From: Sweltsa coloradensis
Lineage: Eukaryota > Arthropoda > Insecta > Plecoptera > Chloroperlidae
DNA: 64,000 nucleotides
Direction of reading: 5' to 3'
NCBI GenBank assembly: GCA_024449915.1
Contig: JAMZAV010000153.1
Coordinates: 496,001-560,000 of the forward strand
The translations under genes and the position numbers were made by a program. This document shows, in pieces, positions 50,456-61,720 of the stretch. Every line of letters starts with the position of its first letter. Within the stretch, counting starts at the first letter, position 1. The notes under the pieces are model-generated. The model was not told where the DNA came from. It saw only the letters and a program-made list of their open reading frames with translations, and did no database searches.

Positions 50456-53400
50456 GACAATTTACAATGCATACCTACACAATATCACTTAATTTATTAG
50501 GAGTACCAACATTATTTTGGAAGCATTAATAAATGCCAAAAATGTGAAAAAATTCAAAATAGAAATTCTATTTCCACAAAATTATTATGCTCATCATGAA
50601 GAGAAGAGGCAGAGAAACCTTCTCAGTGCTTATGTCCTCTGCATCGCATGAGTTATGCAAGATCCACGGAATAATTACTGGCTCATTGCTGTCGTGTCTA
50701 GCATTTCTGGCAGATTAATTAGAGTGCACGAGTACATTAGCGAGGAAGTTGCGCTTGAATTCTTGCCACTTCACCTACGTCTCGTGTCTTGGCAAAGCAA
50801 TTTAGGAACCTTACACAAGTGATTTCTAATGAATTACTTGCGTAATGAAATAAACCTGTCCTACGTATTATGCTTGGGGATAAGTTATCAGTATAATCTT
50901 ATAGCCGTGAAGCTAAGTGTGTGTAACTGTAAATTGTAATAAATACCTGAAGGGCACACAAATTGCTGACCTGTCAACAAGTGTTGCAGACAATTAGATA
51001 TGTTATGGTTATGACTACATGACAGTAGTGCTGCAACTCACTTAATTCACATATAACGTTGTGTAGTAAATGCATAATATGCCGATGGTTGCAGGACGAG
51101 CTCAATATTAAAATCAACACGTTGATTGTATAAGAATAATTAGAATTAGCACTCCATATGTCGAAAGTTGCATTAACATGTATGTAGTCACAGATCATCA
51201 AAGAAGAATACCAAATGAAATAAAAGTGTCCAAAACTCATTGTTGGCGGTGAAGCCAGGTATTTATATAACCCCACCCTCATGACCCCCAGGTCCCAGGA
51301 TCACCGAAAACATTTTGTATCATCCTTGTTGGAGAGCAATGTTAACAACAATGTTAAATTGGATATTGTGTTCAGTTTTTACCGTGAGACATGATACATG
51401 CATGATGCATGGATGGCCGGACAGACAAGTGTTGCATTAAACTTAAAGGGAGCTTCGATCCCTACTTGTTCTTATAGTAGAGTTACCAGTTATAAAGAAT
51501 ATCATACAAAATAAACATAGTATCATATTATTAATTAATTTAAAGCAAACTTAAACCGATTAGCATAAGCAAATACAACTTTTAGTCTCTCTATTTCAAT
51601 CATCTTAATGTGAAATTTCTTTTGGGTTACTTAGAGGAAACTTAAGCAATTTTTTCTGGTTTGGTTTCTAGCTTCGGATTTTAGAATAGGCTACATCCTA
51701 ATATTGTTTTGGGATAATTTGGGTTGTGGGTAACAGTTTTAGTTTTAAAATCTAACCTTTTTCCCAATGTTGATTGAAATGAATAATAATTTTACAATAA
51801 TGTGCCTCTGTCATAATTATTTTAACTCAGAAATGGTAGTAACCAATGCACCAGTTCCATCATGTCATAACAAGATAATGATGGCTCAAATAACACAGTT
51901 GGGTATTCCGGATAACCCATATTAATTTTGTAATTAAATAAGCAGCAGCTATCGTATGTAGACACAGTGGTAGACGTGTCCTCTCACTTTTAGAAATTTT
52001 ATAATTGTGAAGTCAATACAATTACAATGTTGTAACACACGGCAATTTATAAAAATGCAATATTCGTTTCTTCCGTAATTAAAAAAAACATTTTTAAACG
52101 TGTTTTAGGCATTTAAAAGTAGTATACTATTTGAATTTTTTGCCTTCGGCCATAATAACCATTGGCAGAACTGGAACTTTACTCCAGCACACCCATATTA
52201 GTTTTGCAAGGCCGGCCCCCAACCATTCTTCAGTCAATTATCAATTCCTGGATACACTACTGCTTGCTATGTTTGTTTCATAAATTAGGGTATAATAAAA
52301 TAAACTTGCATTTCTTTTAGTTTAATTCATATCCTATTTCAACATCCCAAAATCAGCTACAGGCCTAAGGTACCAAACGATTTTTGAAAACGCATTGCGA
52401 GGCTATAAGCTCAGCCCCCTTTCCCCACCCCAAAATAGGGACAGTGTTATAGTGGTCCCAACGAAAGAATGCAGGTGGCTCGAAATTGTTTTCCCAACAT
52501 AACAACTTTGTCAGCTCTATTCACACTAGCTCAGCGTGGATCTTGCACACGGAGGAACTCTGTGATCTAGCACAGATAATTTTTGCTTGCGTTGGTAAAA
52601 GATATTTCTCTTTCATACACAAGGCGACATTCCTTTTACCGCGCATTCATTCTACCCCCACCACTACCAAGCATCTGCATTCTTTTGTTGGAGCAAGTAT
52701 ACTAATTGTTTTGTCTTGGCACCCCCACCCCCCTTTGAAAATATCCTGCTGGTGCCATGAACAACACAAAATGGGCAGTTTTGGCTTGTTTAACCCATCC
52801 GCACCAGCGCCCCAAAACGCTAGCGCGCCCACGGAAAACCGCGCACTTTTGCCCTCTGCACATCGAATGTTGCAGCGAAGTAGGCCTACAGTAAGAACAA
52901 CGTTATCAACATCATCACTGTCACTTATTATTACCGTTCATTATTTCTAGACCTAGGCCTGTTCACACTAACAACATACAAATTTGTAGGGCTACGAGTA
53001 CGACCCTTGCGATCGTGCTCACGCCAATTCCTAACCTCCTGTTTACTCCCAACGCACATCAACGCACATTCTTCTTTGTTGTCACTGTCACTGACTCTAT
53101 CTGCACCGGTTCTACGCATACGATTGAAATAACAACCTTCAACATCACTATCACTGTAATCTGTTCCAAACACAGTAAAAAATGACTGATTCGGGATTGT
53201 TTTTGCCGAAAACGACGCTTTGGTTGATCCGAATCTGCATTATTGAAAAGAAGACTTGCGCGTAAGTTTCACGTCGATAACGAAGTCGATTGTTGCTTCT
53301 AGTTTTTGCCGTAAGAGTACCAAAGAACACCACTAGATGTCACTACATGCTGACGCGGAAATGCAACAAAAAGTACAACAATCGGCCTATATGAGCTGAT

Positions 53401-54158
53401 ACTACTGCAGTTTGAATGGTAGCGCGCGTCAACGCGGACCAGTCCGCTTATGGCTTCCGTGGCCTGACTATGATTCGCGAATAGTCCGCTTACGGGTGCA
53501 GATTGGGTGTTAAGAAGTTCTGAAAATTTTGAATAGACAAGATATTGTAATCTGACAATATGTGGATCTTCACAACTTTATAAATTATCGACCAAATCAC
53601 GCTGAAAACTAGTAAAATATGACCACCATTTGGAATGTAAAAAATACAAAAATTTCTGAGGCTATGCGAATGCACATCCGCACTAGCTGAGGGGCATACC
53701 CCCAGACCCCCCATTGTACCGGAATACATAGGCTACTTTTCCCAAAACAATGGTTAAAAGGGAAGCTCTAAAAATGTCTTAATAATATAGACACAACGTC
53801 GAGCGTCCGCCCACTTATTTCTTTAGAAATTAACCATGTGTAGACATAAACCAGGAAAGAATACAAGGACCTTAGTCTTGGAGCGTTGCAACATTAGAAT
53901 ACACGCGCAATGTCACTCCAACGAGACATGATTAGAGAGAGTAAGGAGCTACTTTTATAGAAACACTTACTGAAGGCTAAATAGAAAATGGTCCAGCAAT
54001 TTTACATACAGTAAACAATGTCAACACACTGTATATCATAAAAAATTAGTACATGCGGTAATTCTTGTAACAAAGTATGTTAAGTGACGGCGCGCTGTGC
54101 GGTATAATCTGACATTAATTTCTGGACACTACGACTTTATGCAACTATGTACTACATG
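50456..54158. other. No gene seen
   Basis: Contains frames at 52486-52950 (plus, 154 codons) and 53173-52931 (minus, opening MFGTDYSDSDVEG). The latter has an acidic start of the kind seen at the head of some piggyBac-type transposases, but nothing further supports it. Confidence 0.4.
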
Positions 54159-54584
54159 TAGGAATGCACATCAATACTTTTTTCATTATCGATTATCAAA
54201 ATAGTTATGGCATTATCGAATCGATATCACCAAGGCAATAAAGCCTGTTCAGACCTATAAGTGGAACCTCAAGTGTGGCAAGTGTAAGTCAAAACAAAAC
54301 AATCCCCTTCCGTTTACTGCCTTGCTGTCTTCGATGTCATGTGTTTGGCTTCCGTTATCGACTGATAGGCCAATTCCAAACATAAATCTCGAGTTTGACA
54401 CCATCAGCCCAGCCAGTGCATGGCAAAACGTAAGATTATCTCCGTCTTTAGAGTTTAGTTCGTGCCACTATTGACGAATTATTTGATATTTCGATAATCG
54501 ACAATGAATTTTGGTTATCGATTATCGAAATAATATCCATAATTGTTTATTGATCGATAATATTGATTATCGTGTGCATCCCTA
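54159..54584. mobile_element. hAT-type MITE with 8-bp target duplication
   Basis: Ends TAGGAATGCACA and, in reverse, TAGGGATGCACA are inverted repeats of the hAT kind. They are flanked by the exact 8-bp duplication ACTACATG at 54151-54158 and 54585-54592. The subterminal regions are rich in ATCGATTATCGA-like words on both sides. The element is 426 bp with no transposase, so it depends on one elsewhere. Confidence 0.9.
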
Positions 54585-54589
54585 ACTAC

Positions 54590-54672
54590 ATGTATGCACA
54601 TGTGTGTACCATGTATGTACATGTGTGTACTTTGTATGTACCGTACATGTGTTTACTATGTATGTACGTCTT
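54590..54672 (+). repeat. TGTATGTACATGTG minisatellite
   Basis: ATGTATGTAC and ACATGTGTGTAC words alternate at roughly 16-22-bp spacing for about 80 bp, directly abutting the hAT element's right duplication. Confidence 0.7.
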
Positions 54673-54971
54673 GTCATATAAAGTCGTAAAATCTGCAGGT
54701 CCCACCCTACAATCAAGTCTTTTTAAGATTGGTTTTGGTATTTAAGTCACAATAATGCAATCCATGAAAATAACAGGGATGAATTTCTTCTATCATTTCC
54801 TGCATCTCTCAACTATAACAAGAACCACCTGTTCGAAAACAGACAATGAAAGTAGTAGGTACTCGGAAATTGAATCACTGATGCAAGAATTCTGACACAA
54901 ATAAAAACAACATTACACGTCAGTTATCAACTGTTACGCTAATAACCTAAGCAATGTAGTGGTATTAATAA

Positions 54972-56119
54972 CAACTAGGAAAACGTTCTGTTGGACGCGT
55001 TGATAAGCGAGCACGTGCTATATAATTTGTTGATGGTCCAAATTTCAACCTGATCTGAATCTTCGTGCAACCGCTATCATGAGCCAAAAAAGCTCTAGCT
55101 TCGTGCGACCTTTAGTTGCCATGGTAACGTTACTTTTGTTTAAATGTAATTTCCATCTGCACTACTTATCAGATCAAAATAATATTAACATATTCGTGAC
55201 CGGACGGACATTCTAATTGATTTGGCCACCTCAGATTTTGTCGCCGTTTAGTTTGATAAAAAAACTTTCGATGAACTTTAATGTAACTTTGTAACTTTTT
55301 GAACGATTTTGCCACAAAACTAATGTCGTTCAATCCACATCGAAATTTGTTGATGGTCCAAATTTCAACCTGATCTGAATCTTCGTGCGACCGCTATGAT
55401 GAGCCAAAAAAGCTCCAGCTTCGTGCGACTTTTCGTTGCCATGGTAACGTTAGTTTTGTTAAAATGTAATTTCCATCTACACTACTTATCGGATCAGAAT
55501 AAAATTAACATATTCGTGACCAGACGGACATTTTAAATGATTTGGCCACCTCAGATTTTGTCGTCGTTTAGTTTTAAAAATAAACTTTCGATAACTTTAA
55601 TGTAACTTTATAACTTTTTGAACGATTTTGCCACAAAACTAATGGCATTCAATCCAGATCGAAGCTTGCGGATGGTCCAAATTTCAACTCGATCCAAACC
55701 TCCGTTCGGCCGCTATCATGAGCAAAAAACTCTAGCTTTGTGCGTCTTTCTTCGTTGCCATGGTAACAGTACTTTGTTATAATGTAATTTCCATCTACAC
55801 TACTTATCGGATCAAAATAAAATTAACATATTCGATTATTCGTGACCGGACAGACATTCAAAATGATTTGGCCACCTCAGATTTTGTCTCCGTTTAGTTT
55901 GAAAAAAAAACTTTCGATTAACTTTAATGTAACTTTTCAACTTTTTGAACGATTTTGCCACAAAACTAATGGCATTCAATCCAGAACGAAGCTTGTGGAT
56001 GGTCCAAATTTCAACTCGATCCGAACCTCCGTTCGAACGTTATGGCGAGACATACGAAAAAAAAAAAAAAGCTAGTGACTATTTTTTCCGGCAGAGTCAA
56101 ATGGAAACGCTCGCTTAAC
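54972..56119 (+). mobile_element. Trimeric element, about 320-bp units, AGCGAGC ends
   Basis: The unit opening GATGGTCCAAATTTCAAC starts at about 55032, 55352, 55671 and 55998 (last one partial), steps of about 320, 319 and 327 bp. Each unit carries GTTGCCATGGTAACG, TGATTTGGCCACCTCAG and TTGAACGATTTTGCCAC. The whole is bounded by ACTAGGAAAACG...TTGATAAGCGAGC on the left and CGCTCGCTTAAC on the right, with a poly-A run at about 56057-56070. The left end resembles the GGATGAGC elements at 14220 and 15399, so these look like one superfamily. No coding frame. Confidence 0.75.
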
Positions 56120-56225
56120 TACAACCACATATTATTTTTCTTACATGCAATTAGTTTACTTAAATGGCAGTGTTTGTTTGTTTTGAAGCTCATTCTGCTG
56201 TCATTTTTTTCAACTGTCATTACAC

Positions 56226-56255
56226 CTGATGAAGAAGGTTGATTAACCTTTGAAA
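56226..56255 (+). ncRNA. Hammerhead-ribozyme-like core, copy 1
   Basis: CTGATGA, then a 6-bp stem AAGGTT/AACCTT with loop GATT, then GAAA. This matches the invariant hammerhead core CUGAUGA-stem II-GAAA exactly. The following AUAU...AUAU could form stem III, but stem I and the NUH cleavage triplet are not settled by eye. Confidence 0.45.
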
Positions 56256-57020
56256 TATTGTAATCTCTGTTATATTTTGAGTAGTGTATAGTCCAGTTCT
56301 ACAAATCATAATCAATAATGTAGACAAAGTACTGTCCGACCTCTTTGTATGTTACAATATCCAACGTCAATATACTGGGAATCAGAGAGTAGATAGTTTG
56401 ATGCCAGCCTAATGGCCCCAGTGTTCACACATGACTTAACCCAAATGGATGGGATACCTGCCAAAATCCCTTTCATTGGACGGCTGTGTGAGAAAATACA
56501 ACCGTATTTCACTGCAATACGCCGCCGGTGGGATCAAACATCAAACACTTACCAGTAGTAGCCGGTCGGCTACATCAAATAGTTTGGTAGCTAGACAAAA
56601 GTCTTGCCAACATATCTCCAAGAGAAAAAATACCTCTAAAAAAGAGAGACCTTACGTACTTCAACGTAAGATATCAAGAACTGTTAGGAAATACAATCCA
56701 TGTTCACAGTAGAGTGGGGTGTTTTCTAACTACAACTTTTGCTACCTCTGTTAAATTCAGTCAAATTTAAAAAAATTAAAAATTAAAATAGCGACTGACA
56801 ACAAACATTTTTTTAGTAACCTATAATGCATTCAAGTGTAAAAACAATTAAATTAAAAAAATAAACTGAAAAATTAAAAATGAGATACACACAAGAATAC
56901 TAGTCACTAGTCAGTTCTGTGACTGAGTGGGTAGACTCCAAATACAAATGTATTTAAGATCATGATGTTTTTTGGACTATACACTACTCAAAATAAAAAA
57001 ATAAAACAAAGATTACGATA

Positions 57021-57050
57021 TTTCAAAGGTTAATCAACCTCCTTCATCAG
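57021..57050 (-). ncRNA. Hammerhead-ribozyme-like core, copy 2
   Basis: The minus strand reads CTGATGA, AGG, then AGGTT/AACCT stem with loop GATT, then TTGAAATATCG. The core bases are intact, as in copy 1, and the stem is preserved although the flanks have diverged. Confidence 0.45.
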
Positions 57051-57194
57051 GTTTTTTAATGACAGTTGAAACAAGACAACAGAATGGGCTTTAAAACAAA
57101 TAAACAATGCCAACTAAACAAATCAAATTACACCAATCCACCAAAGAATCATAATAATAAATGTGGTTTGTAGTTGTTGTTGTAACATGAAACA

Positions 57195-57248
57195 TACATT
57201 GGAGAGACAAAGAGACCTCTTGAGGTGAGGTTGAAGGAGCATAAGAAC
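57195..57248 (+). pseudogene. Remnant of a Penelope-type GIY-YIG endonuclease
   Basis: The frame reads YIGETKRPLE then VRLKEHKN. This matches the YIG half of GIY-YIG nucleases: Y-I-G, a Thr two residues on, and the downstream Arg and His of R-L-K-E-H. A stop four codons upstream and another eight codons downstream show that only a scrap survives. No function is expected. The family assignment to Penelope-like elements rests on this motif and the flanking inverted termini. Confidence 0.55.
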
Positions 57249-57664
57249 AACGTCACATTTTTTAATTTGTAATAACAAATGTATTTATTTGTTTATTTTC
57301 AAAAGTAGCAAAATAGGAAGTCTTTTCATTTATTTGTGTGTGTGCGACCTACATCTAACATTTTGAAGGAAAGCTGTTGTCTCTCGACCCCCCCCCCCCC
57401 CTCCCGAAACATGTTTATTTGTGTTCCTAGTGTAATTGAAATATGATATGGATTTGATAAATAAGCCTGATAATTATTTTAACACCCAACTTACGGCACC
57501 CGATGACTATATCCTGATGATCTAAACGTAGCATTCATAATTATGTTAGTACAGACATGGTTACTTTTCCTTGAAAGGCAATTTTTTCTATTAATTGGCC
57601 ACATACAGCATTTTCTGCCATTTTAGAGTGACCAATGACCAGTGATCTATGATGATGCTGAAGA

Positions 57665-57930
57665 AGGGAGGAGAGGAAAACCGGTACCGGTACGTAGCCT
57701 ACTCCTGTCGAAAAGTACCAAGGGGACAAACGGCTTTACGTCCCATCCGAAAGGATGGTGTAACCTTGACAGTCATATAGGTTCCTCCACTAACCCGGAC
57801 TGCCGAGCAGACGTCAAGGAGAATGAAGCCGTTACACTAGCTTTCGAACCCTCGTCTACTCTAGCCAGTGGTATACGTATGTTTCAGGGCAGAGCGTTCA
57901 CCCACTCTACCTCTGACCATGCCCGATCCC
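57665..57930 (-). mobile_element. tRNA-derived SINE with conserved-core-like segment
   Basis: From the high end, the minus strand reads GGTAGAGTGGGTGAACGCTC (A-box region), then GAGGGTTCGAAAGCTAG (B box), then a body with GGATGGGACGTAAAGCCGTT. A segment of that shape (GGA-GGGACGTTAAA-CCG-TGGTCC) is common as the central domain of tRNA SINEs in invertebrates, as I recall. The plus-strand 132-codon frame across it is a shadow of the repeat. Confidence 0.7.
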
Positions 57931-58045
57931 GAAGGTTGCTGAACTTCGGTGTTCGAGTGGGTCTATTTTTCAGGGCCAGGCCAAGCGGCTTTTACTTTGC
58001 TTCTCTTTCCCACCAAAACGTAATAGATAAGTATAGATGACTCAC

Positions 58046-58172
58046 CGACAGGCTGCGTTTGCTGCAAGGGTGTTGATTGGACAGCAGCAACAGGAGAATC
58101 CGACTCTCGTTTGGGCGACTCTCCGCGCTGTTTTATGTATTGCCAGTCTTCACGTAGCTTCTTGATTTTCTC
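58046..58172 (-). CDS. Dys: Spectrin-repeat exon C (helix C and hinge)
   Basis: The acceptor is CTAATTTCAG|GAGAAA and the donor GTCG|GTGAGT; 127 bp, entering in phase 0 and leaving in phase 1. Residues 1-16 finish helix C with the second hallmark Trp at residue 10 (KKLREDWQYIK). Residues 17-42 are a flexible linker rich in Ser, Pro, Gln and Thr (GESPKRESDSP, TPLQQTQPV). The next exon must start with two bases to complete a Gly codon; I did not find it between here and the left end of the window. Confidence 0.85.
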
Positions 58173-59822
58173 CTGAAATTAGAGTAAAGACACACAGTTC
58201 ATTTAAAAATACATAGTAATGTGCACTCATTAAGAGGGAGTGGGAATCAATGGAAATTTGAAAGTACTACTTTCCTTTTCTTGCAGTCATGAATTACATT
58301 ATGACTAATAATAATGTAATCATAATTATTTTAATATAACTTGGCGTAAAAGTGAAAATGAAAAAATGTAGCTATGTCTCTCACTTAGCAACTAAAGGTT
58401 TAAAAAGTTTAAAATATATATATATATATTTGATCAATCATAAAAATATGCTGAAATATTTTGATGTTTTTCATCTTTTTGTCCGAATCCAAAATATGAA
58501 AATGTAAATTATACATTATTGCTTATGGTTTATTACAATAATTCTTTGGAAAAGTGCTAAGAAGATAAACCTTTACCATACAACTGTTTATACTAAAATA
58601 ACAACAATATGTAAAGTTAGAGACATGTGACCGAAGGTGGTCAAGAAAACAAAAACTCGCTTAAAATGAACTCCTGCATCATCTTAAATTAAGGTATATT
58701 AACCACAGATAACAAAGTACTATTACACTATGTGTGGTACAATTCTATATTGAATGTGTAGAGACAGTGATTAAAGACTTCTAATTAGGTAGGTAACATG
58801 TTTGGCACTAGCTCAATTTGTTTTGGGCTGCCTGTGAACAGACAATTACTCACAATGACTTTGTAGATAAAACGATAACAATTAATCTCAATAATGACTA
58901 TAAATAGCTTTTTGAATGACGAACAGCCAAGATTATCATTCCTCGAATGGGGAGACATTTGCCATTTGTGAAATAAATTCATATAGTGTATATATACAGT
59001 AGGTGGAAATAGATCAAATGGGGACACCAATGTAAAAGCATAAAAATTGGGCTAATAATATGAAAAATGTTGAGATAATGAATCAGAATCACAATAATCT
59101 GTTTATTGAATACGGTATTACTTTCAACTTCAAATGGGCGGATGTCTACTACCCCGTACTGCTGAACATACAAATGTCGGCTAGTACATTGCTGTCATGT
59201 CCAAACAATGTTGATCTCAAAGATAATTGGCCTATTATCAAAGCTTCATGCTAGGACAAGAATGTACAAGTAGGTTCGGAGAATCAAGTGTGGTAGACAA
59301 CCAGGCTGTTACTGGTGCCATATTGTGCCTCTTACCACATTATAAACACAAGGGTCTAAACAAGAAAATGTTGATGACTACCAATTAACCTCTAAACTTA
59401 TTATGATCCTGCTAGAACATTTCTATTGATTAATATAAATTTTGATCCTGGAAGGTGGTAAATTGCTATCAAAACAATCCAATATGCATAGTTTGAGTCT
59501 TAACAACATATTTGAGTAAAAACTACAAATAACATCAATGATAAAAACTGGTAATGATAAATCTTATTAAGGAGCTCAGGACAACAACTTATATGTACAT
59601 GCAGTTCAAAGTTTTTGTCCAATATATGTCCAAAGAGTCAAACAAGTTATGTTTCAAGTCGTTGTTATCTAAGTACTTTTTGCACCAACTAACTTTGTCC
59701 AATATTTTGTAAAAAACAAAACTTTTACATACAACACTCAAGCTCAACTTTATAAAGAATGTCAAGCAGTTAGGAATATATTCTAAAATAATATCAGTGT
59801 GGTATGGAAAGAATGTCTTTAC

Positions 59823-59930
59823 CTGAAGTTCTACGGAGACGGGTTGCTGTGCGGCTTGGCATTCTTTCTCCAAGTTGTTGAAGTTCTCCAAAACTTCCTT
59901 GACTTCAGACTCGCGATCCACGACGCATGT
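59823..59930 (-). CDS. Dys: Spectrin-repeat exon B (helix B)
   Basis: The acceptor is TTGTCCGCAG|ACATGC and the donor CTTCAG|GTAAAG; 108 bp, phase 0 at both ends, 36 codons. It encodes the charged heptad pattern of helix B (VVDRESEVKEVLENF, NNLEKE) and the turn QAAQQPV leading into helix C. It has no Met and is recognised by frame continuity with exons A and C and by the repeat pattern. Confidence 0.87.
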
Positions 59931-60004
59931 CTGCGGACAATAACACAACTTCAATACAAAGAGCAGGTGAAATACACAACAAACACAAGTTCAGGAGATA
60001 AAAT

Positions 60005-60521
60005 TAGGGTTGCCGTCGATAATCGAAATATCGATCGATTATCGATATCAGTAATATGATATGATAATCGATTCAAGTATTTTGATATGATATGATATGA
60101 TTATCGATTTAAATAGTGACATCGATGTTTTCGCGGTTTACCATGCTTAAAAATGCCGCGCTGTCGTATCAACGCGCCGATTGGTTGTCGGAGTAGCCAA
60201 TCGCTGCTCAAGTATAATGCCACGCCCACCGCCGCCAGTGCGCATGCGCTCGCAGCGCGATACAAGGCGATACGAAAACATCGCCCGGCCCGATTGCGAT
60301 GTATTCAGTACGGCTCGACGTGTTGTGGCGTGAACTTCTCTAGCGTCAGTCTGCCCAATTATATTGAATTCGTGTTTCTTCCGTGTTTCTGCTTCCTAGG
60401 CTCAATTTGGAATTTGATATGATAATCGATTTGGGTCTATGATATCGATATATTTCGATATGATAATCGATTCGATGCCTCCGATTATCGATCACGATTT
60501 TCACATCGAACGGCAACCCTA
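60005..60521. mobile_element. hAT-type MITE in intron A-B, with 8-bp target duplication
   Basis: Ends TAGGGTTGCCGTCGAT and, in reverse, TAGGGTTGCCGTTCGAT form the terminal inverted repeats, flanked by the exact duplication GATAAAAT at 59997-60004 and 60522-60529. Subterminal regions are dense in ATCGAT and GATATGATAATCGATT words. The centre (about 60130-60340) is GC-rich with a CCAAT box and GCGCATGCGC. 517 bp, no transposase. It is related in style, not in sequence of the centre, to the element at 54159. Confidence 0.93.
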
Positions 60522-60689
60522 GATAAAATAGATTTATTTGTGTAATCTCCTTATCATACAAAATTTAAATTATACATTGCATATAATCTTTTGGGTTGCA
60601 TGTAGGTAATAAAGTGTGTGTGATTGGGGAAAGAAGAAAGGAGACCAACAGCTTACCTTAAACAAGGTAAACAATATTTAATACAATTC

Positions 60690-60830
60690 AGAAATTAAAA
60701 AAGTCCATCCCAACCAGGATTCGAACCCGGATTCCCACACTTCAAGTAGGCGCCGAAGACAACAGACAACAGACAACAGACACAGTAACTTTTTAACTTC
60801 TGAATTGTAGTTGCATTACAGATCTGAATG
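60690..60830 (-). mobile_element. tRNA-derived repeat in intron A-B
   Basis: The minus strand carries the B box GGTTCGAATCC (60727-60717) within AATCCGGGTTCGAATCCTGG. The piece is flanked by an inverted pair TTCAGAAATTAAAAA and TTTTTAACTTCTGAA, like the ATCAGAAGTT/AACTTCTGAT pair next to the SINE at 37985. The 5' half of a tRNA is not recognisable. Confidence 0.5.
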
Positions 60831-60839
60831 GATGGAACA

Positions 60840-61720
60840 GAACTGTAACGAGAGTGTTTCCGACTAACCAAATCCAGAAATAACACAAGTGTGACGTCAT
60901 TTAAACAACATTTATTTAATGGATATAGATAAAAGAGGTAGGTGATGAAAAATTATTAGTTTTACTGTTTAGTTAATCAATTTTCAAAACTGCTAAATTG
61001 CTTATAAATAAATACTTCTCCCAATTCCCAAATATGCACCCTCTGTTACCTCAACCTCAACAGGAAACTATTTTTTATAATACTAAGGATATTTGATGAG
61101 AAAACTATTACATTGTAAAAATTTCTCTGAAGAAGCATTTTTTTCTTCTTTGCAAGCAAATAAGTAGAGGTACGTGTATTTCGCTACCGACGATAAAACC
61201 GAAATATGTCTAAATCATTTAATTTCACAAAATGAGCATGAATTGATCAAATCTAGAACAGAAAATGCAAAAATTGAATCACCGCCAAACAGCGAAATAT
61301 GTGTAAATTACATAATAACACCGAAATTCACAAAAATCGTGTTTTTAACGACGAAAAGCACTAAAAATGGAAATCATTGTTAAATTACGGTGTAATTTTC
61401 AATATTGTATGCAGTACAGAATCAAGAAAAGGTGTTATAAAATAACTAGGCCTATCAGATATTATGAATTTAGTCTTAGTAACTAGAACCAGTCTGTTTA
61501 TAAGTACATTCAAACTTGTTTGATATGTGGCTAGAATAATACGACAGTCGCGAACGAATAATTACATGCATATAAATTGGTAAATATAGATAAAACCGCT
61601 GAAATAGAGCTTTAAACCAATAACACCGAAATCTCCAATTTTAAAAACGAAATTTACTACAAAATAAAACCACTTTCACGGACCTCTACAATAACCATGC
61701 CAATATTCTCATCAACTCAC
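60840..61720. other. Intron sequence, nothing further recognised
   Basis: AT-rich intron DNA upstream of exon B. The frame at 61174-61383 has no domain and lies on the strand opposite to the gene. Confidence 0.5.

Larger units (their letters stand above)
56138..57260. mobile_element. Penelope-like element cluster with inverted termini
   Basis: A segment at about 56148-56295 returns inverted at 56974-57121; shared words include CAACTGTCATTA, GGTTGATTAACCTTTGAAAT and ACTATACACTACTCAAA. Both copies carry CTGATGA...GAAA cores. Just right of the second copy is a plus-strand GIY-YIG-like remnant. Penelope-like elements combine a reverse transcriptase with a C-terminal GIY-YIG endonuclease, and published work reports hammerhead motifs in their terminal repeats. 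No reverse transcriptase frame remains in the intervening 680 bp. Confidence 0.55.

Noticed and set aside
52486..52950. 154-codon plus-strand frame
   Set aside because: No domain; composition is that of translated non-coding DNA.
52931..53173. Acidic N-terminus (YSDSDVEG) suggesting a piggyBac-type transposase or a first exon
   Set aside because: Only a short acidic stretch; no catalytic segment nearby and no clear donor.
57642..58040. 132-codon plus-strand frame next to exon C
   Set aside because: It overlaps a minus-strand SINE and the minus-strand exon's donor; no independent support.
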